Positions 1 through 5,711 of a stretch of 35,841 nt of DNA are shown one piece after another. Source of the DNA: a virus; IMG/VR virus record IMGVR_UViG_3300036985_002241, positions 1 to 35,841 of that record; one strand, given 5' to 3'. Below the pieces are notes generated by a model. That model was not told the DNA's origin, made no database searches, and saw nothing but the letters and a program-made list of their open reading frames with translations. Numbering within the stretch: the first letter of the stretch is position 1; the number at the start of each line of letters is the position of its first letter. The translations under genes were made by a program, and so were the position numbers.

Positions 1-37
1 GTTCTTCGTTCATAGCTTTGTGGTCTCTTTCATCCAT
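1..37 (-). CDS. Partial small ORF running off the left edge
   Basis: An ATG at 37 opens a frame that stays open to the window edge (12 codons, beginning MDERDHKAM). It lies 58 bases downstream of the repressor gene on the same strand, so it could be the next gene of that transcript. If the window were a circular genome opened here, the frame would continue for only about eight more codons and overlap the small ORF at 35716-35835, which argues against a large gene. Too little is visible to assign a function, and it may not be coding. Confidence 0.25.
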   Translation of the reverse strand, partial: MDERDHKAMNEE

Positions 38-95
38 TGTTCTTCGTATTAAAGTTTCGAGGTATTAATCAGCCACCTCGTTTAGCTGCAAAACG

Positions 96-278
96 TTATA
101 ACCCATTAAGATATTCAATAATAACCCCAATTTTAGCAGGAGCAACGTGCCGATGTCCTTTAAGTATCTCACTCATTACTGGTTGTTGTTTTATGCCGCA
201 TAGTGCCATTAGCTTTTTTTGGCTGCCATGTACTTTTTTTAAGTCGTAGTATTTAACGTGCTGTTCAGATAGTTTCAT
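96..278 (-). CDS. Small Cro/CI-like HTH repressor
   Basis: This 60-residue protein has a pattern like the DNA-binding half of XRE/Cro-type regulators: residues about 18-60 hold QKKLMALCG, a turn, then PVMSEILKGHRHV and a closing amphipathic helix (GVIIEYLNGL). Its size and position fit a phage repressor. It is transcribed away from the early operon, and the intergenic region carries two copies of ATAACGCTATATTT, one of which overlaps the early promoter. I infer that it binds these sites, represses the early operon and controls itself. The HTH call rests on sequence pattern only. Lack of a dimerisation domain suggests a Cro-like rather than a full CI-like protein. Confidence 0.6.
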   Translation of the reverse strand: MKLSEQHVKYYDLKKVHGSQKKLMALCGIKQQPVMSEILKGHRHVAPAKIGVIIEYLNGL

Positions 279-289
279 ATTTTTTTTTG

Positions 290-297
290 CAAAACTA
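290..297 (-). promoter_or_regulatory. Possible -7 box for the repressor gene
   Basis: On the minus strand this reads TAGTTTTG, which fits the Bacteroidetes TAnnTTTG box and lies 11 bases before the repressor start codon. No TTTG is visible at the expected upstream distance, where operator 1 lies instead. The call is weak. Confidence 0.3.
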
Positions 298-309
298 CAA
301 ATAATTAAT

Positions 310-329
310 TAAATATAACGCTATATTTA
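310..329. promoter_or_regulatory. Operator 1: perfect dyad, 8-base arms
   Basis: TAAATATA (310-317) and TATATTTA (322-329) are exact inverted repeats around the spacer ACGC. The 14-mer ATAACGCTATATTT inside it recurs at 374-387. Position between the repressor and the early promoter fits a repressor-binding site. Confidence 0.6.
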
Positions 330-357
330 TTAACAATTTTAATGTTAATATCTTTTT

Positions 358-388
358 TTTGGTGATTAAATAAATAACGCTATATTTG
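358..388 (+). promoter_or_regulatory. Early promoter, Bacteroidetes type
   Basis: TTTG (358-361), 19 bases, then TATATTTG (381-388) matches the known TTTG/TAnnTTTG promoter of Bacteroidetes. The expected start of transcription is near 394-396, giving a leader of under 20 bases before the ATG at 413. The -7 box overlaps operator 2, so a protein bound there should block transcription of the ten-gene early operon. Confidence 0.75.
370..387. promoter_or_regulatory. Operator 2: imperfect dyad over the early -7 box
   Basis: This site shares the 14-mer ATAACGCTATATTT with operator 1, 59 bases away. Its left arm matches the dyad at 5 of 7 bases, so it is probably a weaker site. It covers most of the TATATTTG promoter box. 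Confidence 0.55.
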
Positions 389-412
389 TGGCATAATTAA
401 AAACTAAACAAT

Positions 413-670
413 ATGAACAACGTTAACGAAATAAGAATGGAAGCAATAAGAATAATAAAAAAAGCTGTTATTTTACAAGCTAATGTAATGAACGGTTGCT
501 CTTCCGATAATGCAGCATTAATAGAAATAATGCCACGTATTGAAAAAATAAAAACATGGGCAACAACAAATAATCAAATAGCTGAAATACAAGCGTTTTT
601 TAACTCTTATAATTTTGGTCAAACAGCACAATTTTCAGCGGTAAAAATCAAATCAATTTTTTTTAACTAA
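413..670 (+). CDS. Early operon gene 1, unknown 85 aa protein
   Basis: This is the first gene after the early promoter. I do not recognise the family. The protein is mostly helical in character with Lys/Ile-rich stretches and no membrane segment. The start is the ATG preceded by ACTAAACAAT, the same A-rich leader seen before several genes of this operon, with no Shine-Dalgarno sequence. A first-position gene in a phage early operon is often involved in host takeover, but nothing in the sequence shows that here. Confidence 0.6.
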   Translation: MNNVNEIRMEAIRIIKKAVILQANVMNGCSSDNAALIEIMPRIEKIKTWATTNNQIAEIQAFFNSYNFGQTAQFSAVKIKSIFFN

Positions 671-685
671 ACTAAACTAAACAAT

Positions 686-880
686 ATGAAAAATCAAATC
701 ACATTCAGACAAATCAATTACGGACAATGGACAGCATCAACTCTTTATTATGGTAAAGAGATCTTAATGCACTTTACAGATGCACCAACTTATGACCTAA
801 TCAAATCAAAAGACAAAGGATATAAGTCAGCTATTAAAAGATTACATTCAAAAATTATTAATAATCACAAATCAATCTAA
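686..880 (+). CDS. Early operon gene 2, unknown 64 aa protein
   Basis: A small basic protein with several aromatic residues near the N-terminus (FRQINYGQW, LYYGKEI) and a Lys-rich C-terminal half. No family recognised. It starts 15 bases after the previous stop with the leader ACTAAACAATATG, where CTAAA is repeated three times. Its position in an unbroken operon and good start context support it being real. Confidence 0.6.
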   Translation: MKNQITFRQINYGQWTASTLYYGKEILMHFTDAPTYDLIKSKDKGYKSAIKRLHSKIINNHKSI

Positions 881-883
881 ACA

Positions 884-1183
884 ATGGAACTAAAAACAAC
901 AACAATGAAACAAACAGAAGGGGAATATGAAGCAATGGCAAATTCAATACTTGCATCATTTGAATATCAGTATTCAGATATTAACGAACACGTTGCACCT
1001 GCTTATCGTGTTAAGATTAGCGAATCGGGATTAAGTGCTAAATTTGAGTGCTGGTATATTGATGAAGATGGCAAAGAAGATAAGCACCATTTTACAGTAA
1101 TGAAAAACGATTCAATTAGTAAGCTAATTAGTTACGTTGAAGACAACTACCATTCACTAATGCAAATCGAACCAAACAATTAA
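884..1183 (+). CDS. Early operon gene 3, unknown 99 aa acidic protein
   Basis: The chosen ATG at 884 follows the previous stop by three bases within TCTAAACAATGG. A second in-frame ATG at 905 (MKQTEG) is possible. The protein is acidic, with a compact region that looks like beta strands (YRVKISESGLSAKFECWYI) followed by a charged loop and a helical C-terminus. No known family recognised. It lies directly before the OB-fold gene. Confidence 0.6.
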   Translation: MELKTTTMKQTEGEYEAMANSILASFEYQYSDINEHVAPAYRVKISESGLSAKFECWYIDEDGKEDKHHFTVMKNDSISKLISYVEDNYHSLMQIEPNN

Positions 1184-1206
1184 TAACCAATAAAAACAAA
1201 AACAAA

Positions 1207-1485
1207 ATGACAATTGAAATCAAAGGTACTGTTAAAGTACTAAACCAAACCGAGCAAGTAACCGACAAATTTGCCAAAAAAGAAGTGGTATTAACGATTG
1301 ACCAAGACAGCAAGTATCCGCAAGATATAAGCATCCAAGCTATTAACGATAAAATAAGCCTATTAGATAGCGTTAATTTAGGCGATATTGTTACAATCGT
1401 TGCCAACTTAAATGGCAGAGAATCTAAAGGTCGCTATTACAATTCACTAACTATTTTTAAACTAACTCAAAATTCACCATTCTAA
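1207..1485 (+). CDS. DUF3127-like OB-fold protein, possible ssDNA-binding
   Basis: The 92-residue protein fits the DUF3127 pattern: an N-terminal IEIKGTVKVL strand, the (K/Y)P-x-D/K motif near YPQDISIQ, a GDIVTIVANLNGRES segment, then GRYYNSLTIFKL at the end. The family is small, OB-fold-like and common in Bacteroidetes and their phages, often next to recombination genes. Here it directly precedes an ERF annealing protein, so a role in binding single-stranded DNA during replication or recombination is likely by context. Family assignment is from motif memory, not a search. Confidence 0.75.
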   Translation: MTIEIKGTVKVLNQTEQVTDKFAKKEVVLTIDQDSKYPQDISIQAINDKISLLDSVNLGDIVTIVANLNGRESKGRYYNSLTIFKLTQNSPF

Positions 1486-1530
1486 ACTAAACAAAATCAT
1501 GGAAACTAAACAAAATCATGGAAACTAAAA
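1484..1530 (+). repeat. 19-base tandem duplication at the ERF gene start
   Basis: AAACTAAACAAAATCATGG occurs at 1484-1502 and again at 1503-1521, followed by a partial third copy (AAACTAAA). Each full copy carries an ATG. Because 19 is not a multiple of three, the first ATG (1499) opens a nine-codon frame (METKQNHGN) that stops at 1526-1528, just past the true ERF start at 1518. Confidence 0.9.
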
Positions 1531-2054
1531 CACTACAAACTCAATTACTGGAGTTTCAAAAAAAAGTAAACGTAATTAAAAAGGATTCTAAAAATCCACA
1601 CTTTAAAAACACTTACGCAAGTTTAACCCAAATCATTAGCGAGGTTAAGCCATTACTTTCAGAAGTAGGAATCGTATTAACTCAGCCACTAATTAATGGA
1701 AATGTAAGTACATTCTTAACTTATGGCAGCGAAGTATTGGAATCGTCATTACCTTTGCCAGTAGGGTTACAGCCTCAGCCATTAGGCTCTGCAATTACTT
1801 ACTTTAGAAGATACACCTTAGCATCTTTGTTAGCTTTAGAGATTGACGATGACGATGCAAACGAGGCTACTAAGAAAGAACCTGTTAAGCCATTTCAAGC
1901 TACTGCAACCGAGTTACCACCGCTAACAGATAAGGCTTTTGCTGCTATGTTAGATGCTATTGCTAAAGGTGAGAAAGATAAGGTTAAGGCTGCATTGACT
2001 AAATACACACTTTTGAAACCACAATTAGACGAATTAACTAAACTTTTAAACTAA
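1518..2054 (+). CDS. erf: ERF-family single-strand annealing protein
   Basis: ERF-family recombinases anneal complementary single strands and serve phage recombination and genome circularisation. The 178-residue protein shows the family core: KNPHFKNTYASLTQI (residues about 25-39), EVGIVLTQP, then QPLGSAITYFRRYTLASLLAL with the acidic EIDDDDAN (about 89-115). The C-terminal third is a separate Lys/Ala-rich tail, as usual for the family. Neighbours fit recombination: OB-fold protein upstream and Gp157-like protein two genes downstream. The start is the ATG at 1518. An out-of-frame ATG lies 19 bases upstream within a duplicated leader. Confidence 0.92.
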   Translation: METKTLQTQLLEFQKKVNVIKKDSKNPHFKNTYASLTQIISEVKPLLSEVGIVLTQPLINGNVSTFLTYGSEVLESSLPLPVGLQPQPLGSAITYFRRYTLASLLALEIDDDDANEATKKEPVKPFQATATELPPLTDKAFAAMLDAIAKGEKDKVKAALTKYTLLKPQLDELTKLLN

Positions 2055-2060
2055 AATAAT

Positions 2061-2336
2061 ATGAAAATCACAAGAGTATTACAACCAGCAATAACTGAGG
2101 AAATTGAAATTACCTTCCCGTTTTATAGAGTTCAACATGGTAGATTTTACTACTATGCAATAGATAAGGATAATGTTATTTCGGTAACAGCAGAAGGTTA
2201 TTACCCTCAAATCCAATGCCTAATGTTAATTGAGGGTAATGTATTTCACAAAGAAAGCGACTACACCACTAAAGAAGAATTTGACCTTAGATTTAACCAA
2301 GCAGTAGAATTATTAACTAATTTAAAAAACAAATAA
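2061..2336 (+). CDS. Unknown 91 aa early protein
   Basis: Begins after ACTAAAATAAT, six bases past the ERF stop. The N-terminal half looks rich in beta strands and aromatic residues (FPFYRVQHGRFYYYAID), and the C-terminal part is a helix (FDLRFNQAVELLTNL). No family recognised. Its place between ERF and Gp157-like genes suggests a role in DNA metabolism, without direct evidence. Confidence 0.6.
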   Translation: MKITRVLQPAITEEIEITFPFYRVQHGRFYYYAIDKDNVISVTAEGYYPQIQCLMLIEGNVFHKESDYTTKEEFDLRFNQAVELLTNLKNK

Positions 2337-2338
2337 TT

Positions 2339-2821
2339 ATGAATTTATTTAACATACAACAACAATACTTATCCCTTGCTAATCAACTTAGCGAGGGTGA
2401 GGTTACTCCAGAATTAGAACAGGAATTAGCAATTAATGAAAGTCAACTCCAAGAGAAAGCAGTTAATTATGGCTATGTCATTAAACAATTAGGGCATGAA
2501 GTAAATGCTGTTAATGAAGAGATCAAACGTTTAACTGACATTAAGAAACGTAATGAGAAAGCAATTGAACGCATGGAAACAGCTATAAGCAATGCTATGC
2601 AATTGTACGGAATTGAGAAAGTTGATAGCAGCTTTTTAAAGTTATCGTTCCGTAAATCTGAAAGCGTTGAGATAGTTAATGAGGCTCAGTTAGCACCTGA
2701 ATACCTAACTACTAAAACCACAACTACACCTAACAAAACAGCCATTAAAGAGGCAATTAAGCAAGGTGTTGAAGTTGAGGGTGCTGTATTAGTTACTAAT
2801 AAAAACCTGCAAATTAAATGA
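2339..2821 (+). CDS. Siphovirus Gp157-like protein
   Basis: The 160-residue protein matches the Gp157 layout: an N-terminal helix (LFNIQQQYLSLANQL), a long coiled-coil region of Glu/Lys-rich heptads (residues about 35-90), then a beta segment (FLKLSFRKSESVEIVN) followed by PEYL and a short C-terminal domain. Gp157 proteins occur beside recombinases in phage early operons. An older link to phage resistance exists for a streptococcal member, but the molecular role is unclear. It overlaps the next gene by ATGA. Confidence 0.85.
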   Translation: MNLFNIQQQYLSLANQLSEGEVTPELEQELAINESQLQEKAVNYGYVIKQLGHEVNAVNEEIKRLTDIKKRNEKAIERMETAISNAMQLYGIEKVDSSFLKLSFRKSESVEIVNEAQLAPEYLTTKTTTTPNKTAIKEAIKQGVEVEGAVLVTNKNLQIK

Positions 2822-3057
2822 GCCAACTAACTAAACTAACTAACATTTTAGCCCTATCTACAATTGTAGGGCTATCATGTTGGATTGGCTACTTACTATC
2901 AGCTAATGAAAGTAAAGCCTATACAATTAACCAGTATGAGTTAAAACAGCATAGAGATAGCCTAACTATTGAGCAGCTATTTGACATTGATGCAATGCAG
3001 GATTCAATAATAGATACGATGCCGCCAGTTGAATTAATTAACTTTTTAAATAAATAA
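2818..3057 (+). CDS. Small single-pass membrane protein
   Basis: Begins inside the stop of the Gp157-like gene (ATGA), so translation is probably coupled. Residues about 8-27 form one hydrophobic membrane helix (NILALSTIVGLSCWIGYLL), followed by an approximately 50-residue charged, helical domain. The orientation cannot be fixed from sequence. An early-expressed membrane protein could act in superinfection exclusion or in anchoring replication, but no family was recognised. Confidence 0.65.
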   Translation: MSQLTKLTNILALSTIVGLSCWIGYLLSANESKAYTINQYELKQHRDSLTIEQLFDIDAMQDSIIDTMPPVELINFLNK

Positions 3058-3058
3058 C

Positions 3059-3340
3059 ATGAACATAACAGAAGAACAAAAACAAGAAGCGGATAGGATA
3101 GTTGAGAAGTATCTACCAAAAGATTTCTTTGGAGATAGTGTTGAAATGAGAAATGCTACTAAATGCGCCATTCAGGACAGGCGGTCTGTTTTGTATAAGG
3201 TAACAAAGATGAAGTTTAAGATTGACCCTATTATTCATACAAGTGCGCACACTGAATTTAATAAACAAATCCAATCGCTCGCCAACCAAATTAGTTACCT
3301 AAAATCTAAACAAATAAACAATGGAAGCAACCGCACATGA
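3059..3340 (+). CDS. Unknown 93 aa early protein
   Basis: Starts one base after the previous stop. The sequence is charged and mostly helical, with an N-terminal EEQKQEADRIVEKYLP segment and a C-terminal coiled-coil-like stretch (NKQIQSLANQISYLKSK). It overlaps the following HTH gene by 20 bases. No family recognised. Confidence 0.6.
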   Translation: MNITEEQKQEADRIVEKYLPKDFFGDSVEMRNATKCAIQDRRSVLYKVTKMKFKIDPIIHTSAHTEFNKQIQSLANQISYLKSKQINNGSNRT

Positions 3341-3614
3341 AATTAGAACAGTTAAGAAAATGATTATCGAGGGTAACTCACATGATAAAATAGCTAAGGC
3401 AATCGGTACTACTATTAATAGAGTTAGTGGTATCATGAATCACTTAACAAATGAGAACGTAGAAATGAGTTTCTTTGTAACTTTAGAACGGGTTAAAGAA
3501 ATTGAGAAAGAAACATTTGAGGCTATTGGTAACTATCATAAGAACCCAACGCTATGCAATTTAGACAAAGTTAATAATCTTTCGTCTATTTATTCAAAAG
3601 TATGCTCAATCTAA
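3321..3614 (+). CDS. Small HTH protein, last early gene
   Basis: Residues about 12-42 fit a helix-turn-helix of the sigma-region-4 or resolvase type: KKMIIEGNSHDKIAKAIGT, then TINRVSGIMNHL. The rest is a helical extension that may dimerise. The start follows TCTAAACAAATAAACA inside the end of the previous gene. As the last early gene it may help the switch to later transcription, which is inference. Its stop lies four bases from the stop of the convergent lysis operon. Confidence 0.6.
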   Translation: MEATAHEIRTVKKMIIEGNSHDKIAKAIGTTINRVSGIMNHLTNENVEMSFFVTLERVKEIEKETFEAIGNYHKNPTLCNLDKVNNLSSIYSKVCSI

Positions 3615-3618
3615 ATTA

Positions 3619-4113
3619 TTACTTTAAAGCGGCAATTATACCAACTCCGATAATGCCACCGATTAACCAGCGTTTATGCTTTTTGTGTTTCTTAACCTCA
3701 TTATTAAGCCCCACGATTGTATTGGAATCAATCTCAGCTACTTTTTTGTAGTTGGTTATAATTACGCTATCAACTTTAATAACGTGCTTTAAATCGGTTA
3801 TTAATGATGAATCGACCAATATTATAGAATCACAAAGTTTAATTATCGGAGCGCAAATGTTAGCATAAATAGTATCGTGTTTTAGTACTTTATACCTCTT
3901 AATTACCTCAACTCTTAAAGTATCTTTTTTTTTAACCGCAATTAATAACGAATCCTTTACCCTTGTTTGCTCCACAATTACTTGCTTTAAGCTATCAGTA
4001 CCATTGTAGGTAATAACCTCGCCTTTACTATTGCATTTATCAAATAGCAATAAGCAAACCACCAATATAGCAACTGCCAGTACAACCATTTGTTTATTCA
4101 GCTTTAGTGTCAT
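3619..4113 (-). CDS. Spanin-like lysis protein with two hydrophobic ends
   Basis: The 164-residue protein has an N-terminal membrane segment (residues about 9-25), a central approximately 120-residue charged coiled-coil-like region with valine/isoleucine heptads and recurring D-T/S-x pairs, and a C-terminal hydrophobic stretch (about 149-163, WLIGGIIGVGIIAALK). No clear lipobox precedes Cys27 (LFDKC), so it is not a typical lipoprotein spanin. Its position at the end of the lysis cassette, after holin and endolysin, suggests outer-membrane disruption. An alternative is an unrelated membrane-anchored virion protein. Overlaps the upstream holin-like gene by 20 bases. Confidence 0.5.
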   Translation of the reverse strand: MTLKLNKQMVVLAVAILVVCLLLFDKCNSKGEVITYNGTDSLKQVIVEQTRVKDSLLIAVKKKDTLRVEVIKRYKVLKHDTIYANICAPIIKLCDSIILVDSSLITDLKHVIKVDSVIITNYKKVAEIDSNTIVGLNNEVKKHKKHKRWLIGGIIGVGIIAALK

Positions 4114-4375
4114 GTTTACTTTGTTTATTTAATACGTTTTGGCTATAAGTTGTCATGCCTAACAATGCAGCAACAAAGCCATAATCAATAATCAACACCT
4201 CACTTAGTAGGCTAAAATCTTCATGAACAAAACAATGCTTTAGCCAAATCGAATGAGCAATTACAACCATTAATATAATAGTTGCACTTGTTAGTTTCCT
4301 CGCTGAGTAACCGCCTTTCTCAAATTTAAACGATCCACTTAGATTGTTTTTAAAATCAATTAGTATTTTTTTCAT
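4094..4375 (-). CDS. Holin-like protein, two membrane helices
   Basis: A 93-residue protein with a charged N-terminus (KKILIDFKNNL, GGYSARKLTS), two predicted membrane helices (residues about 29-46 and 58-75) and a Lys-rich tail. The SARKLT segment before the first helix followed by a VLIIDYGF helix is a layout seen in Bacteroidetes phage holin-type proteins. Its start overlaps the stop of the DUF5675 gene by ATGA. It would form the inner-membrane lesion that releases or activates the lysis enzyme. Confidence 0.6.
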   Translation of the reverse strand: MKKILIDFKNNLSGSFKFEKGGYSARKLTSATIILMVVIAHSIWLKHCFVHEDFSLLSEVLIIDYGFVAALLGMTTYSQNVLNKQSKHDTKAE

Positions 4376-4794
4376 TTTACTATTTCAATTGTATGTGTAC
4401 TTTCTTTTTGTAAAATAGTAATTAAGTCAGCCTCAGCCTTAGTACTCTCCATTATACAATCAGTTCCTTTTTTATAGCCTACTAAAATACAACCATGTGA
4501 ATGTTCAGCACTATTCCCACGATGTATTAAAACACCATCAAAACCTTTTATACCTTGTAAACGTGGTAACAACCGCCCAAACTTTGGGGACTTGTTTACG
4601 ATTAAAGGATACTTACCATAAGGAATGGCAGTAATACCAAACAGCTTTTTAGCTTGTATAGTAAATACTGATTGACTTTGATCTAATCCCCTATCTTTAT
4701 CTTCTAATGTATAGCAAAAAAATACATCATTTACATACAAAGAACCAATTGTACTTTTATCGGTGAACACTTGACGAACAACTTTAATTTTCAT
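4372..4794 (-). CDS. DUF5675 protein, endolysin candidate
   Basis: The 140-residue protein follows the DUF5675 pattern: DKSTIGSLYVNDVFFCYTLED (residues 12-32), TAIPYGKYPLIVNKSPKFGR (55-74), LPRLQGIKGFDGVLIHRGN (76-94) and HGCILVG (100-106). The His91, His98/His100 and Cys102 arrangement resembles the active-site motif of L,D-transpeptidase-like (YkuD) folds, so action on peptidoglycan peptides is plausible. The family sits in lysis cassettes of many Bacteroidetes phages. No other muralytic enzyme is visible in the window, which makes it the best endolysin candidate. Flanked on both sides by holin-like genes. Confidence 0.75.
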   Translation of the reverse strand: MKIKVVRQVFTDKSTIGSLYVNDVFFCYTLEDKDRGLDQSQSVFTIQAKKLFGITAIPYGKYPLIVNKSPKFGRLLPRLQGIKGFDGVLIHRGNSAEHSHGCILVGYKKGTDCIMESTKAEADLITILQKESTHTIEIVK

Positions 4795-4996
4795 CTTTTT
4801 TATTTTTTGGTTTAAAAATTACATTCCAAGCCTTTTTGAAGTTAATCACGATTAGCAATATAACTGAAATAATAGATAAGCAAGTCAATGCCAAATCTAA
4901 GCCTTCGTGCATACTTAAAACCGCCAATACTTTAAAAGAAAATACAGCAAATCCAAGTATTAAATTGTTGTTAGTGTTATCAATTTCTTGCATCAT
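4784..4996 (-). CDS. Second small two-helix membrane protein (holin-like)
   Basis: A 70-residue protein with two hydrophobic helices (residues about 13-29 and 34-51) and a strongly basic tail (FKKAWNVIFKPKNKKDEN), typical of small holins. The ATG at 4996 overlaps the stop of the small gene upstream as ATGA, which favours it over the adjacent ATG at 4993. It precedes the DUF5675 gene with an 11-base overlap. Having two holin-like proteins suggests a holin/antiholin or holin/pinholin pair. Confidence 0.6.
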   Translation of the reverse strand: MMQEIDNTNNNLILGFAVFSFKVLAVLSMHEGLDLALTCLSIISVILLIVINFKKAWNVIFKPKNKKDEN

Positions 4997-5172
4997 AAAC
5001 TATCTTTGTGCTTTGTGTAACCCTCTCTTATTTCTGTTTCAGCAGCTTGTTTTGGTCTGCCATAGTACTCACGAAGTCCATCTAATTTACCGCCATAATA
5101 AGTGATAAATAGTTTCTGAATGTCCCCTAATTCAAGGTGCTTAACCACTTCTAATGTTATTTTATATTCCAT
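4993..5172 (-). CDS. Small 59 aa protein between fibre and lysis genes
   Basis: A 59-codon frame starts with ATG at 5172, two bases after the stop of the fibre gene, and ends in an ATGA overlap with the holin-like gene. It contains KITLEVVKHLELGDIQKLF, YYGGKLDGLREYYG and a Lys/Glu-rich end. It fills the whole gap between its neighbours and is coupled at its stop, so I take it as real. No family recognised. It could be a chaperone or a regulator of lysis, without evidence. Confidence 0.65.
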   Translation of the reverse strand: MEYKITLEVVKHLELGDIQKLFITYYGGKLDGLREYYGRPKQAAETEIREGYTKHKDSL

Positions 5173-5174
5173 AA

Positions 5175-5708
5175 TTAATATGCTTTTAAAAAGAATTGTA
5201 ATTGTACGTTTGTTGGATTAGTAGCCCATGTAGGAAATGTTATTCTAATTTGCATTTCATCTCCAATAGTATTAGCTAATGTTGAAGCAAAATAACCCGA
5301 AGAACTTACACGTTTATCTAATGTAAATCCAGTTGTTAAGATTGCAGTTGTTGAAGTTGTTATGTTTAAAAGTTCAATTGTTGCCCCTTCAGCACTGCCT
5401 AAAGTAGTTGTAATTAATCCATTTACTTGAACCAACCAAATACTATTTGTTTTTGTTGAAGTTGGTCTATATGTACTTACTATTTCAGGCGCATTATTGT
5501 TTATCCTTCCAGAATAATAAACACCACCATCCGCTGGACTTATTGCTGTTGCATCAGAATACCATTCAGCAACAGGATAAGGCGCTTTCAAAGCCAACGC
5601 ATCAAACACCGCATCCTCACTTGGGGCTTTATCTGTTACTCCGTTGGTTATCGTTTGGCTTACTTCACTATTTAACTGCCCTTGCGGTATTTTATTCGTT
5701 GTTATCAT
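5175..5708 (-). CDS. Fibre or receptor-binding type protein (177 aa)
   Basis: The N-terminus contains TITNGVTDKAPSEDAVFDAL (residues about 19-38), a segment that recurs in phage fibre and neck appendage proteins before a distal domain. The rest is Thr/Ser-rich beta structure, probably a compact C-terminal head. It is the last virion gene before lysis, a common place for distal fibre or accessory adhesin genes. Likely a short appendage protein that joins the larger fibres. The exact partner cannot be told. Confidence 0.6.
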   Translation of the reverse strand: MITTNKIPQGQLNSEVSQTITNGVTDKAPSEDAVFDALALKAPYPVAEWYSDATAISPADGGVYYSGRINNNAPEIVSTYRPTSTKTNSIWLVQVNGLITTTLGSAEGATIELLNITTSTTAILTTGFTLDKRVSSSGYFASTLANTIGDEMQIRITFPTWATNPTNVQLQFFLKAY

Positions 5709-5711
5709 ATT

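Noticed and set aside
1128-1406. 92-codon minus-strand frame over the OB-fold gene
   Set aside because: It is antisense to two well-supported early genes. Its membrane-like composition follows from the complementary codons.
3631-3657. Hairpin GGCAATTAT/ATAATGCC near the convergent operon ends, considered as a terminator
   Set aside because: The stem has a bulge and an AT-rich part, and no U run follows on either strand. It lies inside the spanin-like coding region.
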